Both the position numbers and the translations under genes were made by a program. DNA of 21,312 bases from CAZMXP01 sp964570285 (GTDB lineage Bacteria; Planctomycetota; PLA2). A model generated the notes under the pieces. That model was not told where the DNA came from. It did no database searches and saw only the letters and a program-made list of their open reading frames with translations. This document shows, one piece after another, positions 7,732-13,918 of the stretch. Where the stretch lies: the NCBI GenBank assembly GCA_964570285.1, contig CAZMXP010000074.1, positions 1 through 21,312 of the forward strand, written 5' to 3'. Position 1 is the stretch's first letter. Each line of letters begins with the position of its first letter.

Positions 7732-8175
7732 TCACGTCGCTCCGCGGTCGCCGCCCATCGGCAGGAGTATCGTGCACATGAAAGCCCCGTTCTCGGGGTC
7801 GAGGGAGCCACCCCCTCCCGGAGCGGGGCTTGCGCCGGCGTCGCTCGATTCGTTGTCGCCTTCGCAGAGCGGATTCTCCGGCTCGGTGGTCGCGGCCGCC
7901 CCCGGGTCCTCGCACACGGCTTCGGGCACTTTGACCGGGACATCCTTCGCCGACTCCGGAACGGCGGTGCACGAGGCGCAATACACGGAACTCGTGATCC
8001 GGAGGGGTGCGCCCGCCGCCTCCCCGAGCGTGCATCGCTTGTCCTGATCCCCTGTGGGCACGTTTTGCGGCGGCGTACCCTGCTGCGCCAGGGCCAGGTC
8101 GCTCCGGTAGAGCGCCAGCCCAGCCACGAGCGCCAGGATCACGATGCAGCGCAGAGCGATGGGAATGCGGCTCAT
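7732..8175 (-). CDS. Small secreted Cys-rich protein
   Basis: A 147-residue protein with a classic signal peptide: MSRIPIALR, a hydrophobic core to about residue 27, and likely cleavage after ALA before QQG. The mature part has several cysteines (RCTL, YCASC, VCED, LCEG, MCTI) and a Pro/Gly/Ala-rich stretch before SLDPENGAFMCTILLP. No CxxCH haem site is present. The ATG overlaps the stop of the cytochrome gene (ATGA), with GGGAGG about 10 nt upstream, so it is co-translated with the cytochrome. The DPENGAF segment is reminiscent of the start of RHS repeat regions, and the frame continues into the RHS gene through TGA codons, so this may be the severed N-terminus of the RHS protein rather than an independent gene. 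Confidence 0.65.
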   Translation of the reverse strand: MSRIPIALRCIVILALVAGLALYRSDLALAQQGTPPQNVPTGDQDKRCTLGEAAGAPLRITSSVYCASCTAVPESAKDVPVKVPEAVCEDPGAAATTEPENPLCEGDNESSDAGASPAPGGGGSLDPENGAFMCTILLPMGGDRGAT

Positions 8176-9554
8176 CCTGACTTCCCTCCCGCGCGCGGCA
8201 CGCCGTGCGCGATCCGACTCCAGTATTCGGTCTGCACGAAGCGAGGCGAATTGGCCTCGTCGTGGCAGGTTGCGCACCGTTCACTCTGCCCGCTCATGAA
8301 GGCGCGGACGGGCACGCCCTGCCGCCCGCTCCCCACCGATGCCGTGTGGGCCGCGCCGCTGCCATGGCACGATTCGCAGCCGATCCCCGCGCGGCTGTCG
8401 TCGGGCTCACCCATCACGTCGTGCAGGTGGCACTGCATGCAGTTGGGGTTCTCGTGCTGGCCCTTGCCGCGCAGGCTCTCCATCGCGTGCGCGTGCTTCG
8501 ATGCGGCCCAGACGCGGTACTCCTCCTCGTGGCACTCCTTGCACGCTGCCGAACCGACGCGCCCCTCGCGCCTGAAGCCCGCTAGCCGGTCGGCAGCGAA
8601 GGCGTCACCGAGCTTGGACGCCTGCTCGTCGTGATCCTTGACGAGCGCCGCGAGCCCCGGTTCGTCGGCCACGCCGTCGCCGAGCCACGCGAGCGCGCTC
8701 GCGACGGGCTTCATCGACGCGTCGAGGCCGACCCAAGCGAGGTGCTGGCCGAGCTCGCCGAGGAGCATCACGGGCGCGCCGCCACGCCGGAGCAGGTCCG
8801 GCGAGCCCTTGGGGACGAGCGAGCCCGCGACGAGGGCGACGCCGGGGAACTCCGCGGCCAGGTCCAACGCCGTCTTCCCCTCGATGTAACTGACCGCGAT
8901 CACGGCGTCCGCGCGTCCCTTCAACTCGGCGAGCGCGGCGCGCAGCGCCTCCGCGGGCGGAGCAACGCGATAGCAGGTGGGCAGCGGTTGAAACTGGCTC
9001 GTCAACCCGACGACTGCAAGGCGCGTGCCTCCCGCGACCTCGCGGATCGCCCAGCTGTCGTATACGCGAGCGCCATCGCTGCTCCTCGTGAGGTTGGCGC
9101 AGACGACCTTGGGCCGGTCCATCGCGATCGCCACCCTCTCGAAGTCCGCGCCCAGCGCAAGCTCCCCCTCGCCGGGGACGAGAAAGTCGTACTCGAGCCT
9201 CTTCAGGCCGTCCAGCACGTAGTTGGCCTTCAGCCTCTCGTGGGGCCTCTGGCCCACGACGATGTTCCCGAGATCGATCAGCAGGTCGCCCGCGCGCCGC
9301 GCGGAGGCGAGTACGGTGGCGCGCCTCGGCAACCCGCCGAAGAGCCCCTCGCTGCATCCGCAAGGGGCGATGTAGCCGCGCGTGTCGCCGGTAAAAAAGA
9401 GTCGCACGGCGAGCCCGGCCGGGGGCAAGGCGCACGGCCTCCCCTGCGTAGCCGTGCCTGGGTCCGAGCGGGCAAGCGCCGAGAGGATCGCTGCCGCTGC
9501 CCCGAACGACAGCGCAGCGACGCATCCTCCCGCGAGGCCCGCGGCGCGCTTCAC
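8172..9554 (-). CDS. Tetrahaem cytochrome c with degenerate 5'-nucleotidase/metallophosphatase-like domain
   Basis: A 460-residue exported protein. The signal peptide or anchor covers residues 1-30. Residues ~48-300 follow the plan of UshA/SoxB-type calcineurin-like phosphatases (FFTGDTRGYIAPCGC, then GGLPRRATVLASARRAGDLLIDLGN). The metal-binding positions look altered: GDTRG where DxHG is usual, DLGN for DxGD, and GEGELALG for GNHEFDxG. Residues 338-431 are cytochrome c554-like with four haem sites: CKECH 338, CMQCH 372, CESCH 393 and CATCH 427. The likely role is periplasmic electron transfer; the head domain is probably structural or substrate-binding. The GTG start at 9554 has GGAGG 7 nt upstream and overlaps the stop of a 27-codon leader ORF. 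The downstream secreted protein overlaps by 4 nt. Confidence 0.85.
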   Translation of the reverse strand: MKRAAGLAGGCVAALSFGAAAAILSALARSDPGTATQGRPCALPPAGLAVRLFFTGDTRGYIAPCGCSEGLFGGLPRRATVLASARRAGDLLIDLGNIVVGQRPHERLKANYVLDGLKRLEYDFLVPGEGELALGADFERVAIAMDRPKVVCANLTRSSDGARVYDSWAIREVAGGTRLAVVGLTSQFQPLPTCYRVAPPAEALRAALAELKGRADAVIAVSYIEGKTALDLAAEFPGVALVAGSLVPKGSPDLLRRGGAPVMLLGELGQHLAWVGLDASMKPVASALAWLGDGVADEPGLAALVKDHDEQASKLGDAFAADRLAGFRREGRVGSAACKECHEEEYRVWAASKHAHAMESLRGKGQHENPNCMQCHLHDVMGEPDDSRAGIGCESCHGSGAAHTASVGSGRQGVPVRAFMSGQSERCATCHDEANSPRFVQTEYWSRIAHGVPRAGGKSG

Positions 9555-9634
9555 CCAGCCGCCTCCGGGCCTGCCCCGGGGAGAGCCGCGATGATCGCGC
9601 CCCCCTCGGCGGACTTCGGCAGGAGCTTCCCCAT
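9551..9634 (-). CDS. 27-aa leader ORF upstream of the cytochrome gene
   Basis: A short ORF opening MGKLLPKSAEGG and ending GPEAAG. Its ATG has GGAG 7 nt upstream, codons keep high G/C at position 3, and its stop overlaps the cytochrome GTG as GTGA. It may deliver ribosomes to the GTG start. Its length leaves chance as a possibility; no conserved motif is seen. Confidence 0.4.
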   Translation of the reverse strand: MGKLLPKSAEGGAIIAALPGAGPEAAG

Positions 9635-9682
9635 GAAGCGTCTCCCTTCCAGCGGCCCGGCCGGGGCCGCACTTCGATCACC

Positions 9683-9712
9683 ACGGTAGCCACGATCGGA
9701 GCATCGCGTCAA
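9683..9712 (-). promoter_or_regulatory. Possible sigma70-like promoter for the cytochrome operon
   Basis: TTGACG (9712-9707) is followed after 18 nt by TACCGT (9688-9683), about 50 nt before the leader ORF. The surrounding 9713-9740 is the only clearly AT-rich pocket nearby and also contains TTGACT. The -10 match is poor, so this is tentative. Confidence 0.25.
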
Positions 9713-9936
9713 TGGGCATTCTTGAAAGTCAATATTGTAATTCCGCAGCCCCCGGCGATCCCGCGCCCCGGGGCGCGCCCCCACGCACGGCGCGTGCCCG
9801 GCACTCGTCAGCCGCTGCGCAATGCGGATAGTGCCCGCGATTGTGGATAACTCGCCCGGCCCGGGGTCCGCTGGGCGCGGGCGGCAACTTCGGATAGCCT
9901 CGGGCCGCGGCGATGTTGCCGACATGGGGGCCTCGC

Positions 9937-10401
9937 ATGAACCGCACCGTGCTCCTGCTGAACCTGCTGACGATGGGGGTCACGATGGTCATCGCGGTGA
10001 GCGCCGCCTCCTCGCAGGCCGGGATGCTCGACGCCACGGCACGATCGGCCAACGCCGGGATGGCTGTCGGCCGCCGCGGCATCCTGGACAAGGGGATCGC
10101 GACCGCCTACCTCCGCGTGCTGCAGGGAATCGACTCGACCCTGCCGGGCGGTCGGGCGAACCAGCTCGATTCCAAGCACCACCGCGCGATCATCGACGCC
10201 GTGGCCGCCTACTACGAGGCTGTCGGCACGGGCGTCTTCGAGTCGCTCGGCAAGGACCTGCCGGCGGCAGAGGCCAGGAGGGCCGTGGACGCGCTCGGGC
10301 TCGACTCCCGGCAGGCGGTCGAGAACGCTCTGGCGGGGGCGTTCCCCGACGCCGACTCGGTGAACCGGCTGGCGACGGCGGTGATCGTGAACTGCCGCTG
10401 A
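9937..10401 (+). CDS. Small exported hypothetical protein, 154 aa
   Basis: The N-terminus (MNRTVLLLNLLTMGVTMVIAVSAASSQAG) is a signal peptide, probably cut near ASS/QAG. The mature part is mostly helical, with LDKGIATAYLRVLQGID, a central HHRAIIDAVAAYYEAVG and a C-terminal AFPDADSVNRLATAVIVNCR. I do not recognise a family. The start at 9937 is chosen because a GGGGG run lies 5-10 nt upstream and the signal peptide begins there; an in-frame ATG at 9913 adds eight unconvincing residues. The gene is divergent from the cytochrome operon, with about 300 nt between the two translation starts, and is followed by the tRNA-relic region. No partner is evident. Confidence 0.7.
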   Translation: MNRTVLLLNLLTMGVTMVIAVSAASSQAGMLDATARSANAGMAVGRRGILDKGIATAYLRVLQGIDSTLPGGRANQLDSKHHRAIIDAVAAYYEAVGTGVFESLGKDLPAAEARRAVDALGLDSRQAVENALAGAFPDADSVNRLATAVIVNCR

Positions 10402-10471
10402 GGCCCCCCTCGGGGAGACCATTCCCTACCTCTATTGGGGCGTCCGCCGGGCCCGACTGGGGGGGTCGCCA

Positions 10472-10500
10472 CTGATGCTCATCTGATGACCATTTCCCGG
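10472..10500 (+). repeat. Outer direct repeat, left copy
   Basis: CTGATGCTCATC followed by TGATGACCATTTCCCGG. It aligns with CTGATGATCATC...CATTTCCGG at 10688-10716 with a few mismatches and one-base gaps. The two copies start 216 bp apart and bracket the 9-mer array, the inverted repeat and the tRNA-like sequence. Confidence 0.4.
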
Positions 10501-10529
10501 ACCATATGGACGTATTGGACCTATTGGAC
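10494..10529 (+). repeat. Four tandem 9-mers ending GGAC
   Basis: TTCCCGGAC, CATATGGAC, GTATTGGAC and CTATTGGAC follow each other without gaps. The last two differ only at the first base, and all end in GGAC. Such short, phased iterations are typical of arm-type or iteron-like protein binding sites, but no integrase or replication gene is adjacent. Confidence 0.6.
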
Positions 10530-10542
10530 GAAACGCGCCCGA

Positions 10543-10645
10543 AACCCCTAGAGCCATCAGGGCCTGCCACGGATTATGAGTCCGCTGCTCTTACCGATTG
10601 AGCTACGGCCCCGCGCGCGCGCAACTGTAGCAGGGGCTAGGGGTT
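10543..10645. repeat. Inverted repeat bracketing the tRNA-Met-like sequence
   Basis: AACCCCTAG at 10543-10551 pairs perfectly with CTAGGGGTT at 10637-10645. The arms extend to GCC/GGC if one unpaired A (10552) is allowed. The left arm overlaps the 3' end of the tRNA-like sequence. Confidence 0.5.
10549..10612 (-). tRNA. tRNA-Met/Ile2 (CAT)-like sequence with collapsed T-arm, probable pseudo-tRNA
   Basis: Read on the minus strand: acceptor GGGGCCG, TA, D-stem GCTC/GAGC with loop AATCGGTAA, anticodon stem GCGGA/TCCGT around loop CTCATAA (anticodon CAT). After this GGCAGG begins a normal T-stem, but the T-loop is missing: the sequence continues CCCTGA and then TGGCTCT, which can still pair with the acceptor using three G-T wobbles, followed by A as discriminator. 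Total length is about 64 nt instead of 75-77. The 5' two thirds are unmistakable; the 3' third is either deleted or replaced. It is probably not a functional tRNA. Confidence 0.5.
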
Positions 10646-10707
10646 ACGTCAATCGGGGAGACGTTCCACGGAGGGGCGTTTTGGGGCCTGATGATCATCC
10701 TGTCACT

Positions 10708-10721
10708 CATTTCCGGAAATG
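10708..10721. repeat. 14-bp perfect palindrome CATTTCCGGAAATG
   Basis: This self-complementary site lies at the right end of the outer direct repeat. A second palindrome, GATGATCATC, is just before it at 10690-10699. It could be a binding site for a dimeric protein. Confidence 0.45.
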
Positions 10722-10950
10722 TGCACGGGGCGGGCGCGGACGTGCGAGGGAACGCTGAGCCTTGGGGGCGGAGGGTTTCGGCGGCGGGGTGATCTCCGGC
10801 GTGAGCAACGGATCAAATGTCCGTGGGTTAACTCGCCGCAGCGCTACCCCTTGCGCTTCCCGTCGCGCCACGCAGCCCGCCAAGCGCTCTCGCGCTTGGT
10901 TCCCCCTCGTGAGCCCCCGTGCAGCGGATGGAACAAGCAGCGGTCACCGC

Positions 10951-11021
10951 CGGGATAGCTTGTCCAGTCGACCCGAGGTTTCCCGAACCGCAGGTGCTCG
11001 GTTCGAATCCGGACGGGGTCA
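10951..11021 (+). pseudogene. Degenerate tRNA-like 3' half
   Basis: ACCGC-AGGTG-CTCGG-TTCGAAT-CCGGA-CGGGGTC-A has the order anticodon stem 3' strand, variable loop, T-stem, canonical T-loop, T-stem, acceptor and discriminator. The T-stem closing pairs are imperfect. Upstream, GAGGT-TTCCCGA-ACCGC forms an anticodon arm (loop reading CCC) with one mismatch. A matching acceptor and D-arm are not found at the proper distance. I read it as a tRNA relic, not a working gene. Confidence 0.35.
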
Positions 11022-11138
11022 CGAGCTACGGAGCACCGAGGGGCAACGGGTTATGACATCTCGGGGGTCTACCGCGCTGGCGTGAATCCGCTGCTCCTTG
11101 GGCTCATGATCCGCGTCTGGCGGTTGCTGCGACACTCT

Positions 11139-12326
11139 TCATGCACGTCCTACAAGCGTGGCTAGCGTGGCTGCTGTCACGGAGTCCATGGTGCGGGCGA
11201 CTTCTGCCTGCTGGCCTGCGAGAGCGTCGAGCAATGGGTTGGCGCGCTTCCACAACGCCACTACTCGTTCCTGCTCGATGAGCGAGACTCCGCTGGGGAA
11301 TGGGATGCGACGCACAGTCCCCTGTGAGATCTTCTTCATCGAGGGGCTCGTCCCCTTGGCAAGGCTGCGCACGTGGTCTCGCGCCGGGCGAGCCTGCAGC
11401 CACAGGTGCACGAACTCGACGCTGGCAAGCCGGGGGTCAGGCACGAGCTTCATCATGAGGTCCGGATAGATGCACGGCGACGGCGTCCCGTCGTAGATTG
11501 ATGCATGGCCCACGAGATCAGGCGTGTTGCTGCGCGTGATGAGCAAGTCTCCGCGCTGCAGCCAGTAGTGGGCGGCGGGGTCAACCGGCGCACTCGTCCG
11601 CTTGAATTCACGACTTCGGTAGCCAAATCCCGTCACTGCGCTCAGCGCTAGGACGGCGGTTCCTCCATCCGCATTGTCGCATCTTGCTGACCAGCCGTTC
11701 CGGGGTTTTTCCAAAAGGACATCCTCGAGCCGTCCCCGGACATCCAGACCTCGGATGAGCCGGGCGATGAGTCCGGCGCGAAGGACTCTGAGCTCTTGCT
11801 GCGCCGCAGCCCTAACCCGGCTGGCCTCAGCGACCTTCTGGCTGGTCTGCCCAATTCGGGCCACGATCCGTCGCTGGTCAGGCAATGACGGGAGCGGAAT
11901 CAACGCTGCCATCAGGTGCTTGGGTCGCACGGCCGCGTAGCCAGTCGTACCCCTAGCGTTGGCGCCCAACTGCTCCTTCAAGTAGTTGGCCGCGAAGATC
12001 GATTCGAGCCATGCCGGGTCGACGCGGTCCCGCCGCAGGTTAAAGAGAAAGAAGTGGCTTGTGCAAAGCGCGCCCGCGCCGGCGGGCGGTACGAGCCCAA
12101 TCGCGCCCTTCTTGCCCCAAATCTCAGACAGGATCACTTGGCCCGATTGCGCAATCTGGTGCCGCTTCATTCGCAGCAACGCACCGTTCGCGGGCGTGTC
12201 GAGTTGCACACCCTTGCCGTACAGCTTCACGGACAGCTTCGGATACTCGCGAGGCTCGGGCGCTTCGATGTAGTTGGTGTCCTGCACAAGGACCTCGGAA
12301 AGCGGTACAAGCGGCCAGCGGGTCAC
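11139..12326 (-). CDS. hsdS: Type I restriction-modification specificity subunit
   Basis: A 395-residue HsdS, the DNA-recognition subunit that directs the methylase and motor. The N-terminal target-recognition domain covers about 1-170 (PLVPLSEVL at the start, ARGTTGYAAVRPKHLMAALIPLPSL at its end). The central conserved coiled-coil is PDQRRIVARIGQTSQKVAEA to about residue 225. The second recognition domain holds YWLQRGDLLITRSNTPDLVG and SLAKGTSPSMKKISQGTVRRI, and the second coiled-coil (LIEQERVVALWKR) closes the protein, so both half-sites of a bipartite target are covered. The GTG start at 12326 overlaps the hsdM stop as GTGA, so the two are translationally coupled. Length is normal for the family, with no sign of truncation. 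Base composition is slightly less GC-rich than hsdM, as often seen for exchangeable specificity genes. Confidence 0.92.
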   Translation of the reverse strand: MTRWPLVPLSEVLVQDTNYIEAPEPREYPKLSVKLYGKGVQLDTPANGALLRMKRHQIAQSGQVILSEIWGKKGAIGLVPPAGAGALCTSHFFLFNLRRDRVDPAWLESIFAANYLKEQLGANARGTTGYAAVRPKHLMAALIPLPSLPDQRRIVARIGQTSQKVAEASRVRAAAQQELRVLRAGLIARLIRGLDVRGRLEDVLLEKPRNGWSARCDNADGGTAVLALSAVTGFGYRSREFKRTSAPVDPAAHYWLQRGDLLITRSNTPDLVGHASIYDGTPSPCIYPDLMMKLVPDPRLASVEFVHLWLQARPARDHVRSLAKGTSPSMKKISQGTVRRIPFPSGVSLIEQERVVALWKRANPLLDALAGQQAEVARTMDSVTAATLATLVGRA

Positions 12327-13900
12327 AGCATCGCACCCAGGATCGTCTTGATCTCGCCCAAGATCTTGATGATCTTGCGCTCTTTCTCGAGGATGCTCTC
12401 GACAAGCTGCTCGGGCGGCAGGTGCTCTAGGTCGGACGCCACGTTGGGATTCTTGCGGTCTAGGTTGCATCCGCCGGCAAGCAGGTCGGCGCCGGACACG
12501 CTCCAAGACCGCTCGCCCTCTGCCCGATCCTTCCACCACGCGAGGCACGGCGCGAACTCGTCGAACTGCAGAGGCCGGGTCTTCGTGTAGTTCTTGCGGC
12601 CCTCTGGGAGGCGGTGCTCGTAGTACCATGTCTCCTTCGTCGGGCCCAAGCGGTCGAAGAAGAGGAGGTTTGTGGGGATAGGCGTGTAGGGCGCGAAGAC
12701 GCCGTTCGGCAGCCGGACGATGGTGTGGAGGTTGAACTCCTTTAGGAGTTGCTCCTTGATCCGGGCGCAGACCCCGTCCCCGAAGAGCGTCCCGTTGGGC
12801 ACGACGACAGCGGCCCTGCCGCCAGGCTTTCCCGCTCCGCCGACGCGTCGCAGCTTGCGCATGATGAGCTGCAGAAACAGCAGCGCAGTCTCGGACGTGC
12901 GCATGTCGGCGGGGAAGTTCCCCTTGATCGCCTCCTGCTCCTCGCCGCCGAAGGGCGGATTCGTGAGGACCACGTCCACCCGCTCCTTGTCGCCGATCTC
13001 GCCAAGTTTCACTCCGAGGCTGTTGCCGTACTCAACGTTGGGGACTTCGACCCCGTGGAGGAGCAGGTTCATCTCGCACAGCAGGTAGGGAAGGGGCTTT
13101 GCCTCGCCGCCGTACAGCGTGTGAGTCTGGAGCCTCTCCCGGTCCTTGGTGGTCTTCACCTGCTTCTTGATGTGCTCGTACGCCTCTACTAGGAAGCCCC
13201 CGGTCCCACACGCGGGGTCGAGCACAGTCTCGCCGAGTCGCGGGTCGAGGACCTCGACCATGAACCTGACGACGGGCCGGGGGGTGTAGAACTCCCCCGA
13301 GTCCCCCGCCGCATCGCGCATCTCCCGGAGCATCCCCTCGTAGAGCGCACCGAGGGTGTGCAGCTCGTCGCTTGCGGTGAAGTGGACCCCGTCGATCTTG
13401 TTCACCACGTCGCGGACGAGGTAGCCGTCGGTCATGCGGTTGAGGGTGCCCCGGAAGACTCGCGCGACCACGTCACGGCGGTCGATTCCGTCAGCACCGC
13501 TCAGCCCCCTGAGCTTGGCGAAAAGCCCTGAACCGCGCTTGCCGTCGGGCAGAATTGCCTCGTCCTGGTTGAGGAAGGCGAGCAGCGCATCCCCCGTGAT
13601 GCCGTCGTCCTGCGCCGCCCAGTCCCGCCAGCGGTAGGGCTTCGGGATGAGCGGGTAGTACGGCTTCCCCGCGAGCTCGGCCTTCGCCGCCTCCTGAAGT
13701 TCGAGATCATCGAGGAACTTCAGGAACATGATCCACGTCAGGTGCGGCAGCCGATCGAGGTCGCCGGAGAGCCCTTTGTCCTTCCGCATGATGTCGCGGC
13801 AGGACTTCACGAGGCTCGCCAACCTCTGGGCCGTCGTGGCGGGGGCCGCAGGGCGCTTGCCCTTGGGCTGCCGCGTGCTCTTCTTCCGCTTCTGGGCCAT
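12323..13900 (-). CDS. hsdM: Type I restriction-modification methyltransferase subunit
   Basis: A 525-residue N6-adenine DNA methyltransferase. A Lys/Arg/Ala-rich start (residues 1-22) precedes the helical HsdM N-terminal domain (~23-170). The GEFYTPR boundary is at 202-208, the S-adenosylmethionine-binding motif I DPACGTGGF at 228-236, and the catalytic motif IV NPPFG at 314-318. The C-terminal tail (EKERKIIKILGEIKTIL) is the helix that usually contacts HsdS. It works in an M2S complex as methylase and in R2M2S as restriction enzyme. It starts 18 nt after the hsdR stop and its stop overlaps the hsdS start, all in one operon. All key residues are present, so it should be active. Confidence 0.95.
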   Translation of the reverse strand: MAQKRKKSTRQPKGKRPAAPATTAQRLASLVKSCRDIMRKDKGLSGDLDRLPHLTWIMFLKFLDDLELQEAAKAELAGKPYYPLIPKPYRWRDWAAQDDGITGDALLAFLNQDEAILPDGKRGSGLFAKLRGLSGADGIDRRDVVARVFRGTLNRMTDGYLVRDVVNKIDGVHFTASDELHTLGALYEGMLREMRDAAGDSGEFYTPRPVVRFMVEVLDPRLGETVLDPACGTGGFLVEAYEHIKKQVKTTKDRERLQTHTLYGGEAKPLPYLLCEMNLLLHGVEVPNVEYGNSLGVKLGEIGDKERVDVVLTNPPFGGEEQEAIKGNFPADMRTSETALLFLQLIMRKLRRVGGAGKPGGRAAVVVPNGTLFGDGVCARIKEQLLKEFNLHTIVRLPNGVFAPYTPIPTNLLFFDRLGPTKETWYYEHRLPEGRKNYTKTRPLQFDEFAPCLAWWKDRAEGERSWSVSGADLLAGGCNLDRKNPNVASDLEHLPPEQLVESILEKERKIIKILGEIKTILGAML

Positions 13901-13918
13901 CTGCTCGCTCTCGCATTC

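Larger units (their letters stand above)
10402..11138. other. Gene-poor junction with tRNA relics and nested repeats
   Basis: About 740 nt without a convincing gene, separating the exported-protein gene from the restriction operon. It contains a tRNA-Met-like sequence with a shrunken T-arm, a tRNA 3'-half-like sequence, four tandem 9-mers, an inverted repeat around the first tRNA, outer direct repeats and a 14-bp palindrome (listed separately). An apparent ORF on the minus strand at 10828-11022 starts TPSGFEPS, which is the antisense of a tRNA T-loop and not a protein. The mixture suits an insertion boundary of the defence island. Confidence 0.5.

Noticed and set aside
7603..7734. TGA recoded as Trp or selenocysteine
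   Set aside because: TGG is used for Trp throughout and TGA ends several genes here; no selenocysteine-type element is visible.
10549..10612. Intron inside a tRNA gene
   Set aside because: The anticodon loop is uninterrupted and no 3' exon with a T-loop is found nearby in the right orientation.
10828..11022. 64-codon minus-strand ORF beginning TPSGFEPS
   Set aside because: GFEP-type starts are the antisense of a tRNA T-loop; used here as support for the tRNA relic.
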